Of a stretch of DNA of 64,000 nucleotides, positions 39,936 through 48,873 are shown piece by piece. A program made the position numbers and the translations under genes. Position 1 is the stretch's first letter. Each line of letters starts with the position of its first letter. The DNA comes from CAKSFT01 sp045603125. Lineage in GTDB: Bacteria; Bacillota; Clostridia; UBA1381. The notes below the pieces were generated by a model. It was not told the origin of the DNA and did not search any database. It was given only the letters and a program-made list of their open reading frames with translations. The stretch is taken from NCBI GenBank assembly GCA_045603125.1, contig JAZULN010000021.1:5568-69567 (forward strand), written 5' to 3'.

Positions 39936-41313
39936 AAATCTTCTCAATATATTCTTTTGCATCGGCAATCGCTTTTTTGGTGGTCTCCATTGCAGGCCCG
40001 CCGATTAGGTTTCGGTCGTTAACACAAGTCTCCATTGAGATTGCATCATAGATATCGTCTTCAATAATGTCGGAGAATTCCTTAAATTCTGCCATGGTAA
40101 AATCGTCTAAATCCTTTTTATGCTCGATTGCATAGAAAACCATTCTTCCAACAACCCCATGGGCTTCTCTAAATGGCAGGCCTTTTTTTACAAGGTAGTC
40201 TGCAAGGTCGGTTGCATTGGTAAATCCGCCTTTTGCACCCTTTAGCATGGTATCTTTATTTACCTTCATTGTGGCAATCATATCGCAGAAAACCGGAAGG
40301 CAAAGGGTGACGGTGTCAATAGAGTCAAAAATCGGCTCTTTATCTTCCTGCATATCTTTATTGTATGCAAGGGGGATTCCCTTCATAGTAGTTAAAAGTC
40401 CCATAAGATGCCCGTAAACTCTGCCGGTTTTACCACGGATTAACTCAGCCACGTCGGGGTTTTTCTTCTGTGGCATAATAGATGAGCCGGTGGAGAATGC
40501 ATCGTCCATTTCAACAAAGGAGAACTCGTGGCTGGACCATAAAATTAACTCCTCCGAAAAACGGGATAGGTGCATCATAATAATCGAAAGACAGCTAGCA
40601 AGTTCGATTACAAAATCTCTGTCTGAAACTCCGTCTAGTGAGTTTTTGGTAACGGCAGAAAAACCAAGTTCTTCTGCTACAAACTCACGGTCTAGGGGAT
40701 AGGTTGTGCCGGCCAAAGCCCCTGAGCCTAACGGCATAACATTCATTCTCTTTTTGCAGTCGGAAAGCCTTTCTAAATCCCTTTTAAACATCTCAAAATA
40801 TGCCATTAAGTGATGGGCGAAGGTGATAGGCTGTGCCTTTTGTAAATGAGTGTAGCCCGGCATAATTGTTGCGGTATGTTCCTCTGCCAAGTCGGTTAAG
40901 ACTATTAAAAGATGCTTTAACATTTCGGCAATTTTCATGCTTTCGTCTTTTAGGTACATTCTGATGTCGAGGGCTACCTGGTCGTTACGGCTTCTGCCGG
41001 TATGTAAGCGTTTTCCTGCCTCGCCGATTCGCTCGATTAAAAGCTTTTCAACGTTCATATGGATATCTTCTGCATCAATTTCAAATGTGACTTTATTCTC
41101 CTCAATATCTGAAAGAATTTCTTTTAAGCCCGATACAATAAGCTCTGCATCAGCTTTTGGGATAATGCCCTGATTTCCAAGCATTGTGGCATGGGCAATA
41201 CTTCCCGTGATATCCTGACGGTACATTCTTTGGTCAAATCTAATGGAAGAGTTAAAGTCGTCTACCTTTTTATCGGTATTTTTCTGAAATCTTCCGCCCC
41301 AGAGTTTCGCCAT
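39934..41313 (-). CDS. argH: Argininosuccinate lyase
   Basis: A 459-residue enzyme splitting argininosuccinate into arginine and fumarate. Signature GSSIMPQKKNPDVAE (about 278-292) holds the catalytic Ser of the fumarase/aspartase superfamily; LHTGRSRNDQVALD and the TPGYTHLQ-like MPGYTHLQKAQP are intact. Standard length. AGGAGGAT precedes the ATG. Second gene after argG. Confidence 0.97.
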   Translation of the reverse strand: MAKLWGGRFQKNTDKKVDDFNSSIRFDQRMYRQDITGSIAHATMLGNQGIIPKADAELIVSGLKEILSDIEENKVTFEIDAEDIHMNVEKLLIERIGEAGKRLHTGRSRNDQVALDIRMYLKDESMKIAEMLKHLLIVLTDLAEEHTATIMPGYTHLQKAQPITFAHHLMAYFEMFKRDLERLSDCKKRMNVMPLGSGALAGTTYPLDREFVAEELGFSAVTKNSLDGVSDRDFVIELASCLSIIMMHLSRFSEELILWSSHEFSFVEMDDAFSTGSSIMPQKKNPDVAELIRGKTGRVYGHLMGLLTTMKGIPLAYNKDMQEDKEPIFDSIDTVTLCLPVFCDMIATMKVNKDTMLKGAKGGFTNATDLADYLVKKGLPFREAHGVVGRMVFYAIEHKKDLDDFTMAEFKEFSDIIEDDIYDAISMETCVNDRNLIGGPAMETTKKAIADAKEYIEKI

Positions 41314-41337
41314 TTTTTATCCTCCTGAAAAATTTAA

Positions 41338-41365
41338 ATATTCCCGCAAAAACTTGCAGGAATAT
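41338..41365 (-). terminator. Hairpin between argG and argH
   Basis: ATATTCC/GGAATAT with an inner GCAA/TTGC pairing. The T-run on the minus strand is broken (TTTAAATTTTT), so it is probably a partial terminator or mRNA-stabilising stem. Confidence 0.5.
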
Positions 41366-41371
41366 CTAAAA

Positions 41372-42592
41372 TTATTTGTTTTCTTCAGCCTTTTTTTGCA
41401 TCATTGCTCTAACCTTTAGCGGTAAGCCGAACAGGTTAATAAAGCCTTCTGCATCCTTGTGGCTATATAGCTCCTGACTGTCGCCGAAGCTTGCAATATC
41501 TTCGTTATATAGTGAATATGGGCTCTTTGCACCGGCAGGTGTAACAGAACCTTTATAAAGTTTTAGTCTAACTTCACCTGTAACGGTTTCTTCCATAGAA
41601 TCCACCATCTTAGATAGTGCCTCACGAAGAGGTGTGTACCACTTTCCGTCATATACAAGCTCTGAGAACTTGATTGCAGCCTGACGCTTAAAGCTTTGAG
41701 TGTCACGGTCAAGACATAGGTATTCTAGCTCTTCTAACGCCTTATAAAGGATAGTTCCGCCCGGTGTTTCATAAACGCCTCTTGACTTCATACCAACAAG
41801 TCTGTCTTCAACTATATCTGCAACACCAACGCCGTATGCACCGCCAATTTCGTTTAGCTTTTCAACTAACTCACGTGGGCTTAATTTTTCACCGTCTAGT
41901 GATACAGCGTCACCCTTTTCAAAACCGATTGTGATATACTTTGCTTCGTCCGGTGTCTTTTCAACAGGAACGGTAAGCTTTAGAAGATTATCAAACTGCG
42001 GTTCGTTTGCCGGGTCTTCCAAATCCATACCTTCGTGGCTTATGTGCCAGATGTTTCTGTCTCTTGAATATAAATCCTTCTTTGTTACAGGGATTTCGAT
42101 ATTATGTGCTTCTGCATAGTCAACAGCGTCTTCTCTTGACTTAATATCCCAGATTCTCCAAGGAGCAATAATCTTTAAGTGTGGTGCTAAAGCCTTGATT
42201 GTAAGCTCGAAACGAACCTGGTCGTTACCCTTTCCTGTAGCACCGTGGCAGATTGCTGTTGCACCCTCAGCTAATGCAATTTCAACTAGTCTTTTTGCGA
42301 TAATCGGTCTTGCGTGAGATGTACCTAAAAGATACTTTCCTTCATAAACTGCACCGGCCTTAAGAGTTGGGAATATGAAGTCTTTTACATATTCGTCTCT
42401 TAAATCTTCCAAATACAATTTTGAAGCACCAGCTTTTTTTGCACGTTCTTCAAGGCCTTCTGTTTCCTTACCCTGACCAACGTCACCGCATACTGCGATA
42501 ACTTCACAGTCGTAGTTTTCCTTTAACCAAGGAATAATAATTGAGGTATCGAGTCCTCCTGAGTAAGCTAATACAACTTTTTCTTTTGACAT
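41372..42592 (-). CDS. argG: Argininosuccinate synthase
   Basis: A 406-residue enzyme condensing citrulline and aspartate with ATP. N-terminal PP-loop AYSGGLDTS; citrulline/aspartate sites in HGATGKGNDQVRFE; IKSREDAVDYA. Codon use is strongly biased, suggesting high expression. TAGGAGGAAT precedes the ATG, and a good promoter lies upstream. With argH it completes citrulline-to-arginine synthesis. Confidence 0.97.
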   Translation of the reverse strand: MSKEKVVLAYSGGLDTSIIIPWLKENYDCEVIAVCGDVGQGKETEGLEERAKKAGASKLYLEDLRDEYVKDFIFPTLKAGAVYEGKYLLGTSHARPIIAKRLVEIALAEGATAICHGATGKGNDQVRFELTIKALAPHLKIIAPWRIWDIKSREDAVDYAEAHNIEIPVTKKDLYSRDRNIWHISHEGMDLEDPANEPQFDNLLKLTVPVEKTPDEAKYITIGFEKGDAVSLDGEKLSPRELVEKLNEIGGAYGVGVADIVEDRLVGMKSRGVYETPGGTILYKALEELEYLCLDRDTQSFKRQAAIKFSELVYDGKWYTPLREALSKMVDSMEETVTGEVRLKLYKGSVTPAGAKSPYSLYNEDIASFGDSQELYSHKDAEGFINLFGLPLKVRAMMQKKAEENK

Positions 42593-42671
42593 GGTTGCAA
42601 TTCCTCCTAAAATAGTATAAAATATATGTATTAAAAATGATTTTAAAAAAACATTTTAATATTTCCTAATT

Positions 42672-42700
42672 ATTATACATCAAATATTTATAATATGCAA
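42672..42700 (-). promoter_or_regulatory. Promoter of argG-argH
   Basis: Minus strand TTGCAT (42695-42700), 17 bases, TATAAT (42672-42677). The flanking DNA is very AT-rich and could hold an ArgR site, but no clear box was seen. Confidence 0.7.
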
Positions 42701-42743
42701 TAGAGAAATGTAATAAATAATAAAAAAAAGAGAGGCGTTTTTT

Positions 42744-43244
42744 GTGATAATTTTAGGTATCGACCCCGGATATGCAATCGTAGGGGTGGGAGTAATAGAA
42801 TATAAGGGCAATAAATTCAGGCCCATTGAGTATGATGCTATAACCACCCACTCGTCAATGGCGTCGAGCTTGAGACTCAAATGGATATACGATGAAATAT
42901 GCATTTTTTTGGATAAATATAAACCCGATGCGGTTGCAATAGAAGAACTTTTTTTCAACACCAACGCAAAAACTGCGATTTTAGTGGCACAAGCAAGAGG
43001 TGTGTTGGTAGTTGCCGCAACAAATAGAGGAATCCCTGTATATGAATATACGCCTTTACAGATAAAGCAGGCGGTGACAGGGTATGGTAGAGCCGAAAAG
43101 CAACAGATTCAGCAGATGGTGAAGATGCTTTTAAATTTAAACGCCGTTCCCAAACCCGACGATGCGGCAGATGCTTTGGCTGTTGCTATATGCCACGCCC
43201 ATTCGGGGAAGATAAACGAGGAGTTCGGGTTAAATAGGCTATAA
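42744..43244 (+). CDS. ruvC: Holliday junction resolvase RuvC
   Basis: A 166-residue endonuclease. Acidic active site: Asp in LGIDPGYA (residue 7), Glu in AIEELFFNTN, and the Asp pair in PKPDDAADALAVA. GTG start (42744), AGAGGCG upstream. It resolves junctions moved by RuvAB, whose genes follow after a terminator. Confidence 0.95.
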   Translation: MIILGIDPGYAIVGVGVIEYKGNKFRPIEYDAITTHSSMASSLRLKWIYDEICIFLDKYKPDAVAIEELFFNTNAKTAILVAQARGVLVVAATNRGIPVYEYTPLQIKQAVTGYGRAEKQQIQQMVKMLLNLNAVPKPDDAADALAVAICHAHSGKINEEFGLNRL

Positions 43245-43273
43245 AATTTGTCAAAAGAATGTAATATAATCTT

Positions 43274-43306
43274 AACGGTTAAGTCGTTGACTTGGCCGTT
43301 TTTTTG
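43274..43306 (+). terminator. ruvC terminator
   Basis: AACGG/CCGTT and AAGTC/GACTT stacked stems with a small internal loop, then seven Ts. Confidence 0.82.
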
Positions 43307-43368
43307 TTTTATTATATAATAGGGTGTAAAATACGCTACACTTATAATTTTTTAAAAGAGGAATGGCT

Positions 43369-43953
43369 ATGTATTACTATATAAAGGGCGAATTTGTGAA
43401 AAAAGGTGATAGCTTTATAGTTATCGATGCAGGCGGTGTTGGATATAAAATCTACACATCGGCTATGGCAATCGGCAAGATGCCTGAGGTTGGGGAAGAG
43501 GCAAAGATTTATACATATCTTCACGTAAGAGAGGATACCTTCGACCTATATGGTTTTCCAACTAACGACGAGCTTTTGATGTTCCAAAACCTTATATCGG
43601 TATCAGGCGTAGGCCCAAAAGTCGGTCTTGCAATTCTATCTGTTTTAACTCCTCAGGAGATTATAGTTGCAATCATGAAAAAAGATATAAAGGCAATCAC
43701 AAAAGCGCCGGGGGTAGGGCCAAAAGTTGCAGAGAGAATAATATTAGAGCTTAAGAATAAAATCAAGGATATTGACGCTATCCCTGAAGAATACGGGAAT
43801 TTTGATAATTCCGACACAGAAAATGAGGCGGTTTTAGCACTTGTGAGTCTTGGATATTCTCAAGCCGAGGCAAAGAAAGCGGTAGGCTTGGTAAGTGGTG
43901 ACTTAGGTGTTGAGGAGATAATAAAAGAAGCCTTGAAAAAACTTATGAGGTAG
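43369..43953 (+). CDS. ruvA: Holliday junction DNA helicase subunit RuvA
   Basis: A 194-residue tetrameric junction-binding protein. N-terminal OB fold (1-62), two HhH motifs (LISVSGVGPKVGLAILS and ITKAPGVGPKVAERIILELK), a linker, and the C-terminal RuvB-binding UBA-like domain (148-194). The second ATG (43369) has AAAAGAGGA at good spacing; the first ATG (43363) touches that site. Confidence 0.95.
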   Translation: MYYYIKGEFVKKGDSFIVIDAGGVGYKIYTSAMAIGKMPEVGEEAKIYTYLHVREDTFDLYGFPTNDELLMFQNLISVSGVGPKVGLAILSVLTPQEIIVAIMKKDIKAITKAPGVGPKVAERIILELKNKIKDIDAIPEEYGNFDNSDTENEAVLALVSLGYSQAEAKKAVGLVSGDLGVEEIIKEALKKLMR

Positions 43954-43963
43954 GTGATAGATT

Positions 43964-44974
43964 GTGATATTTAGCGAAGACGAAAGAATAGTTACAAGTG
44001 AATATACCGAGGCGGATATGGAGATAGAAACGGGACTAAGACCTCATAAATTAGAGGAATATGTGGGTCAGATAAAGGCAAAGGACAATCTATCTATCTA
44101 CATAAAAGCCGCCCTTGACCGCCATGAGGCACTAGACCATGTGTTATTATACGGTCCACCGGGGCTTGGTAAGACTACCTTAGCCGGTGTTATTGCCAAT
44201 GAGATGGGAGTAAATATCAGGGTTACAAGCGGACCTGCCATAGAAAAGGCGGGGGATTTGGCGGCAATTTTAACCAACCTTTCTCAGCACGATATCCTTT
44301 TTATCGACGAGATTCATCGCCTTAGCCGTACTGTTGAGGAGATTTTATATCCTGCAATGGAGGACTATGCATTAGACATCATAATCGGAAAAGGGCCGTC
44401 GGCAAAGTCTATTCGTTTGGATTTACCAAAATTTACCCTGATTGGTGCAACAACAAGAGCCGGAAACTTAACAGCACCTCTAAGAGACAGATTCGGCGTG
44501 CTTTTGAGACTAGAACTATATGAAGTGGACGAGCTTATAAAGATTATAACCCGTTCTGCAAAGCTATTGAACGTTGAAATCGCACCCGACGGTGCAAAAG
44601 AGATTGCAATGAGGTCACGTGGAACCCCGAGAATTGCAAATAGACTCTTAAAGCGAGTTCGTGACTATGCTCAGGTAAAATACGACGGAGTTATAACAAA
44701 GCAGGTCGCTGACGAGGCACTGCTTTCTATGGAAATAGACAGCAAGGGTCTTGATAACATCGACCATAAAATGATTTTAACTATGATTCAAAACTTCGGC
44801 GGCGGTCCTGTCGGGTTAGATACCCTGGCGGCAACCATCGGCGAGGATTCAAATACAATTGAGGATGTATATGAGCCATATTTGTTACAATTAGGATTTC
44901 TTGCAAGAACTCCTAAAGGGAGAATTGTGACAAAGCTTGGCTATGAGCATTTTAATATGCCGTATACCGAGTAA
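43964..44974 (+). CDS. ruvB: Holliday junction branch-migration ATPase RuvB
   Basis: A 336-residue AAA+ motor. Walker A GPPGLGKT (64-71), Walker B FIDEIHR, sensor 1 TLIGATTRAG, arginine finger and the winged-helix C-terminus (GGGPVGLDTLAATIGE). GTG start ten bases after ruvA, with AGGTAGGTGA upstream. Confidence 0.97.
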   Translation: MIFSEDERIVTSEYTEADMEIETGLRPHKLEEYVGQIKAKDNLSIYIKAALDRHEALDHVLLYGPPGLGKTTLAGVIANEMGVNIRVTSGPAIEKAGDLAAILTNLSQHDILFIDEIHRLSRTVEEILYPAMEDYALDIIIGKGPSAKSIRLDLPKFTLIGATTRAGNLTAPLRDRFGVLLRLELYEVDELIKIITRSAKLLNVEIAPDGAKEIAMRSRGTPRIANRLLKRVRDYAQVKYDGVITKQVADEALLSMEIDSKGLDNIDHKMILTMIQNFGGGPVGLDTLAATIGEDSNTIEDVYEPYLLQLGFLARTPKGRIVTKLGYEHFNMPYTE

Positions 44975-45015
44975 TTTTTAAAAAAGTGTGGATATGGAGG
45001 GAGTGAAAAAGGGTT

Positions 45016-46680
45016 TTGAAAAGGATTTTTGCGACAATTTTTAGTCTTATAATATTAACTTTATCCCTGCCGGCGTCGGCAAAGGGAATTGAGCTTTTTT
45101 ATGATAATGAATATCATCTTTATAAGGGGAGTATATTTTCACTTTATGTAAATGATACCCCGGTTCAGTCTGTAATGGAGCCGATTATATTTAATAACCG
45201 GGCGTTAGTGCCATTAAGAGAAGTATTTGAAGGCTTGGGTCAAAAGGTGGAATATGATAATTTGACAAAGGAAATTACAGTTTCGGGTGGTGAAAAATCG
45301 GTAAAACTTCAGATTGGGAACCCGACGGCTTATATAGACGGCAAGGAAACCACAATACCTGACGGTGTTGTGCCAAAACTCATAACCAAGGTGGGAGTGG
45401 AAACCAAGACCATGGTGCCGGTTCGGTTTGTATCGGAGAATGTGGGACTTTTGGTGAATTTTGATGAGAAAAACGGTGCGATAAGGATAAATAACCCGGA
45501 GCCTCAAAAACCGGAAGAGCCGGAAGAACCCGAGGAGGAAAAGATAATCATAAAAGCACCGGTAATAACCGAAAAGAGTGACCGTGTGACCCAGATTAAG
45601 ATAAAACTGTCTTCGGCTATGGAGAATAAATTTAAGACGTCAGTAACATCGGCAGGGGTATTATATTTTGATATAGAAAATGCAGAATATGAAGGAAAGT
45701 CACAGACAGAGGTAAACCATGGAGCAGTTAAGATGGTAAGACTGGGACTTCACGAAGATTACACAAGAGTTGCCGTTGATATGGAAGACTACTTAAAGTA
45801 TGACACTGCTATTTCTGCAGACAAAAAGACTATAACCATAATTGTAACTAAAAAATCGGAGAACTCGGAAGAAGAACCGGATGACGAGGAGATACCAAAC
45901 GACGAGGAAGAAAAAGACCCTGAAGAAGGTGAGGGTGACGCTCCGGTAGAGGTGCCTGAAAATGATACTGTTACGGTAGATGTTAAAGGTATGATGGATT
46001 ACACTCCGTCAGAGGGTGTGAAATATGTTATAATTGATGCAGGTCACGGCGGAACCGACCCGGGGGCACAAGGTATAATAGAAGATAAAAAATATAACGA
46101 AAAGGATATAAATTTAAGTGTTGCAAAAATGGTACGGGATAAGCTGGAAGATGAGGGCGTTAAGGTTATTATGACTCGGGAAACCGATACCTTCCCGACC
46201 CTGCAGGAGCGTCCGAAACTTGCAAACAGTATGGACGCGGCAATGTTTGTGAGTATCCATGTAAACTCTGCTGCCAATGCCCCGAAGGCAAACGGTATTG
46301 AGGTTTATTATGCAAAAGGTAATAACGAAAACTATTATGGCACCACATCCAAGGCATTGGCTACATCTGTTTTAAATTCAATGTTAGCTTCAACCGACGC
46401 ATTCAGCCGTGGGGTGAAGGTGGAAAGCCATCTGGTAACAAGAAAGAGTCTGATGCCGGCAATTTTGGTAGAGGTTGGATTTATCAGTAATGAAGAAGAA
46501 ATTCTAAAGCTAATCGACGAAGATTATCAGGAGCTTTTAGCTGACGGCATTGTGGAAGGGATATTGGCACATTTAGATAAGATTGAAGTGCCGGATAGAC
46601 GTGAGCTTGCCGAGATGATGGTCGCAAAAGAAATAGGCGAGGAAAAAGCAAAGGAATATATTGAAAAAGTGTGGAAATAG
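45016..46680 (+). CDS. N-acetylmuramoyl-L-alanine amidase, copper-amine-oxidase-like plus AMIN domains
   Basis: A 554-residue exported wall hydrolase. Signal peptide about 1-22 (MKRIFATIFSLIILTLSLPA); copper-amine-oxidase N-terminal-like domain about 28-150 (VPLREVFEGLGQKVEYD, TMVPVRFVSENVGL); P-E-E repeat linker; AMIN domain about 175-265, which binds peptidoglycan; acidic linker; Amidase_3 domain about 335-545. Zinc ligands His344, Glu362 and His415, catalytic Glu486 (VEVGF). TTG start (45016) behind GGAGGGAGTGA. Between ruvB and queA, probably co-transcribed with queA (three-base gap). Confidence 0.93.
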   Translation: MKRIFATIFSLIILTLSLPASAKGIELFYDNEYHLYKGSIFSLYVNDTPVQSVMEPIIFNNRALVPLREVFEGLGQKVEYDNLTKEITVSGGEKSVKLQIGNPTAYIDGKETTIPDGVVPKLITKVGVETKTMVPVRFVSENVGLLVNFDEKNGAIRINNPEPQKPEEPEEPEEEKIIIKAPVITEKSDRVTQIKIKLSSAMENKFKTSVTSAGVLYFDIENAEYEGKSQTEVNHGAVKMVRLGLHEDYTRVAVDMEDYLKYDTAISADKKTITIIVTKKSENSEEEPDDEEIPNDEEEKDPEEGEGDAPVEVPENDTVTVDVKGMMDYTPSEGVKYVIIDAGHGGTDPGAQGIIEDKKYNEKDINLSVAKMVRDKLEDEGVKVIMTRETDTFPTLQERPKLANSMDAAMFVSIHVNSAANAPKANGIEVYYAKGNNENYYGTTSKALATSVLNSMLASTDAFSRGVKVESHLVTRKSLMPAILVEVGFISNEEEILKLIDEDYQELLADGIVEGILAHLDKIEVPDRRELAEMMVAKEIGEEKAKEYIEKVWK

Positions 46681-46683
46681 ACT

Positions 46684-47709
46684 ATGTTTGAAACTAAGGA
46701 TTTTTATTATGACCTGCCCGAGGAATTGATTGCACAGACTCCATTAAAAAACAGGGCAGAATCAAGGCTTATGTGCCTTGATAAAAAAAGTGGTGAAATT
46801 TCACATAAGCATTTTTATGATATTTTAGATTATTTAACCGAAGGCGACGCATTGATTTTAAATGACACAAAGGTTCTTCCGGCAAGACTTTATGGTGAAA
46901 AAGAGGGAACGGGCGGTGCAATAGAGTTTTTGCTCTTAAATAAAAGGAGCCTTGATGAATGGGAAGTAATCTTAAAGCCGGGCAGACGTGCAAAACCGGG
47001 TGCTAGATTCATATTTGGTGGCGGGAAACTAAAAGCTGAGGTCTTGGATATCGTAAATGAAGGAAACCGTCTTGTAAAGTTTTATTACGACGGCGTATTT
47101 GAAAATATCCTGGATGAGCTGGGTGAAATGCCGCTGCCGCCATACATTACCGAAAAGCTTGAAGATAAAAATCGCTATCAGACCGTGTATGCACGCCACG
47201 AAGGTTCGGCGGCAGCTCCTACTGCCGGGCTTCACTTTACCGAAGAGCTTTTGGAAAAGATAAAGAATAAGGGTGTAAATATTGGGTATGTTACCCTTCA
47301 TGTGGGACTCGGAACCTTCAGACCCGTAAAGGTAGAAAATATCTCGGACCACAAGATGCACTCGGAGTTTTACGTGATGCCACCTGAAACCGCAGAGCTT
47401 ATAAATAAAACCAAGTCTAGCGGGAAACGTGTTATTTCTGTTGGAACAACTGCAACGAGGGTTATGGAAACAGTTGGAGCAAAGGGTGAGATTAAAGCCG
47501 ATTCCGGCTGGACAGATATTTTTATATATCCGGGAAAAGAGTTTCGGGTAATAGATGCCTTAATTACCAACTTTCATCTGCCTGAATCTACCTTGATTAT
47601 GCTTGTAAGTGCTCTTGCCGGGCGAGAGAACGTACTGAATGCCTACGATGTGGCGGTAAAGGAAAAGTATAGATTTTTTAGCTTTGGCGATGCGATGTTT
47701 ATTCAATGA
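46684..47709 (+). CDS. queA: tRNA preQ1(34) S-adenosylmethionine ribosyltransferase-isomerase
   Basis: A 341-residue enzyme moving the ribosyl part of SAM to preQ1 in tRNA, giving epoxyqueuosine. FYYDLPEELIAQTPLKNRAESRL (split), LILNDTKVLPARLYG and PTAGLHFTEELL are the family landmarks. A perfect 13-bp hairpin (47697-47709 with 47713-47725) includes its stop codon. tgt, its usual partner, follows after an inserted acyltransferase gene. Confidence 0.96.
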   Translation: MFETKDFYYDLPEELIAQTPLKNRAESRLMCLDKKSGEISHKHFYDILDYLTEGDALILNDTKVLPARLYGEKEGTGGAIEFLLLNKRSLDEWEVILKPGRRAKPGARFIFGGGKLKAEVLDIVNEGNRLVKFYYDGVFENILDELGEMPLPPYITEKLEDKNRYQTVYARHEGSAAAPTAGLHFTEELLEKIKNKGVNIGYVTLHVGLGTFRPVKVENISDHKMHSEFYVMPPETAELINKTKSSGKRVISVGTTATRVMETVGAKGEIKADSGWTDIFIYPGKEFRVIDALITNFHLPESTLIMLVSALAGRENVLNAYDVAVKEKYRFFSFGDAMFIQ

Positions 47710-47805
47710 GTTTCATTGAATAAACAAGGGAAGAGGTAATAGCGAATAGTGAAGAGGTTTGGTAGGTTTTCGCTTTTAGCGAAAACCTGAAAACCGTATT
47801 TTGTG
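47697..47805. repeat. Hairpins and repeat-like segment after queA
   Basis: GTTTATTCAATGA/TCATTGAATAAAC (13 bp, loop GTT) covers the queA stop. AGGTTTTCGCT/AGCGAAAACCT forms a second hairpin at 47771-47793. Between them GAAGAGGTAATAGCG and AATAGTGAAGAGG resemble the segment at 35955-35981. No long T-run follows either stem. Confidence 0.6.
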
Positions 47806-47815
47806 GAGGAAGAGT

Positions 47816-48841
47816 ATGAGGGAAACTGTTAAAAGAGATATTGGAATAGACCTTTTGAAGGTTTTTGCAATCTTTGGGGTTTTGATAATCCATACATGCT
47901 CATACGATGCACCAATCGGGACCTCTAATTGGTATGGGAGCCTTTTTTGGGGGTCTTTGAGCCGTGCCTCAGTTCCGATATTTTTAATGACAAGCGGTGC
48001 TATGATGCTTTCAAAGGATTACACCCTAAAAAAGCTATTTACAAAGAATATTTTAAGAATTATAATCGCAATGTTTTTCTGGGCGACTCTTTATAAAGCC
48101 TTTCATCTTTATATCGACTCAAATCTTACAAAAGACACATTTTTACAGGGTATAAAAGAGGTCCTTCTCTTTAACCAGGAGTTTCACTTTTATTATCTTC
48201 ATATGATATTGATTGTATATTTATTCCTGCCAATTACAAGGATAATTGTAAAAAATGCGACAAAAAAGCAAATGCAGTATCTTTTGGGGATATGGTTTTT
48301 CCTTGCAATCTTTTTGCCAACGGCAATGCCATATAAACCGCTTAGTATGATGGGTATACGGGGTATGTGGCCGATTGGAATTACTTATGCATCTATTGGT
48401 TATGGAATCTTGGGTTATTACATTAAAAAGCACCCGATTCCGAGATTGATTTCAATTATTCTGATTTTAGCAGGATTTTCGGTAATATTTTTCGGAACTT
48501 CTTATATGTCTTTAAAATATAATATGTTATATGAACATTTTCTTTCGGGGACAGGTATTGGTGCCTTTACTATGGCAGTCGGAATTTTTGGGTTTTTAAG
48601 CCGGGTTAATGTTAAAAATAAAGGCATAGAGAAGACGGCGATTGGGATTTCAAAGGCATCCTTCCTGGTTTATTTGGTTCACGTATTCTTTTTGATTATA
48701 ATGAAAGAGGTTGGAATTACAGTAGGATTTTGTCCATATGTAATCTCGATCCCTGTACTTTCGTTGGTTAATTTGGCGGCATCATTAGCGGTGTATGCTA
48801 TATTATCCCGGATACCGGTATTGAGAAATTGGGTTATTTAA
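47816..48841 (+). CDS. Acyltransferase family 3 membrane protein
   Basis: A 341-residue protein with about ten membrane helices. It starts MRETVKRDIGIDLLKVFAIFGVLIIHTC, where R-x-x-x-I-D-x-L-K and the helix-1 His mark acyltransferase-3 (O-acetyltransferase-like) proteins. It probably acylates a wall or surface glycan; substrate unknown. ATG 47816 follows TGGAGGAAG. It separates queA from tgt and is preceded by repeat-like DNA, so it is probably a later insertion. Confidence 0.85.
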   Translation: MRETVKRDIGIDLLKVFAIFGVLIIHTCSYDAPIGTSNWYGSLFWGSLSRASVPIFLMTSGAMMLSKDYTLKKLFTKNILRIIIAMFFWATLYKAFHLYIDSNLTKDTFLQGIKEVLLFNQEFHFYYLHMILIVYLFLPITRIIVKNATKKQMQYLLGIWFFLAIFLPTAMPYKPLSMMGIRGMWPIGITYASIGYGILGYYIKKHPIPRLISIILILAGFSVIFFGTSYMSLKYNMLYEHFLSGTGIGAFTMAVGIFGFLSRVNVKNKGIEKTAIGISKASFLVYLVHVFFLIIMKEVGITVGFCPYVISIPVLSLVNLAASLAVYAILSRIPVLRNWVI

Positions 48842-48873
48842 AAGATATAAAATATTAATAACAGGAGAAAATT

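Noticed and set aside
42593..42743. T-box or arginine riboswitch before argG
   Set aside because: Only a promoter and AT-rich DNA were found. There is no specifier loop, T-box sequence or terminator/antiterminator pair.
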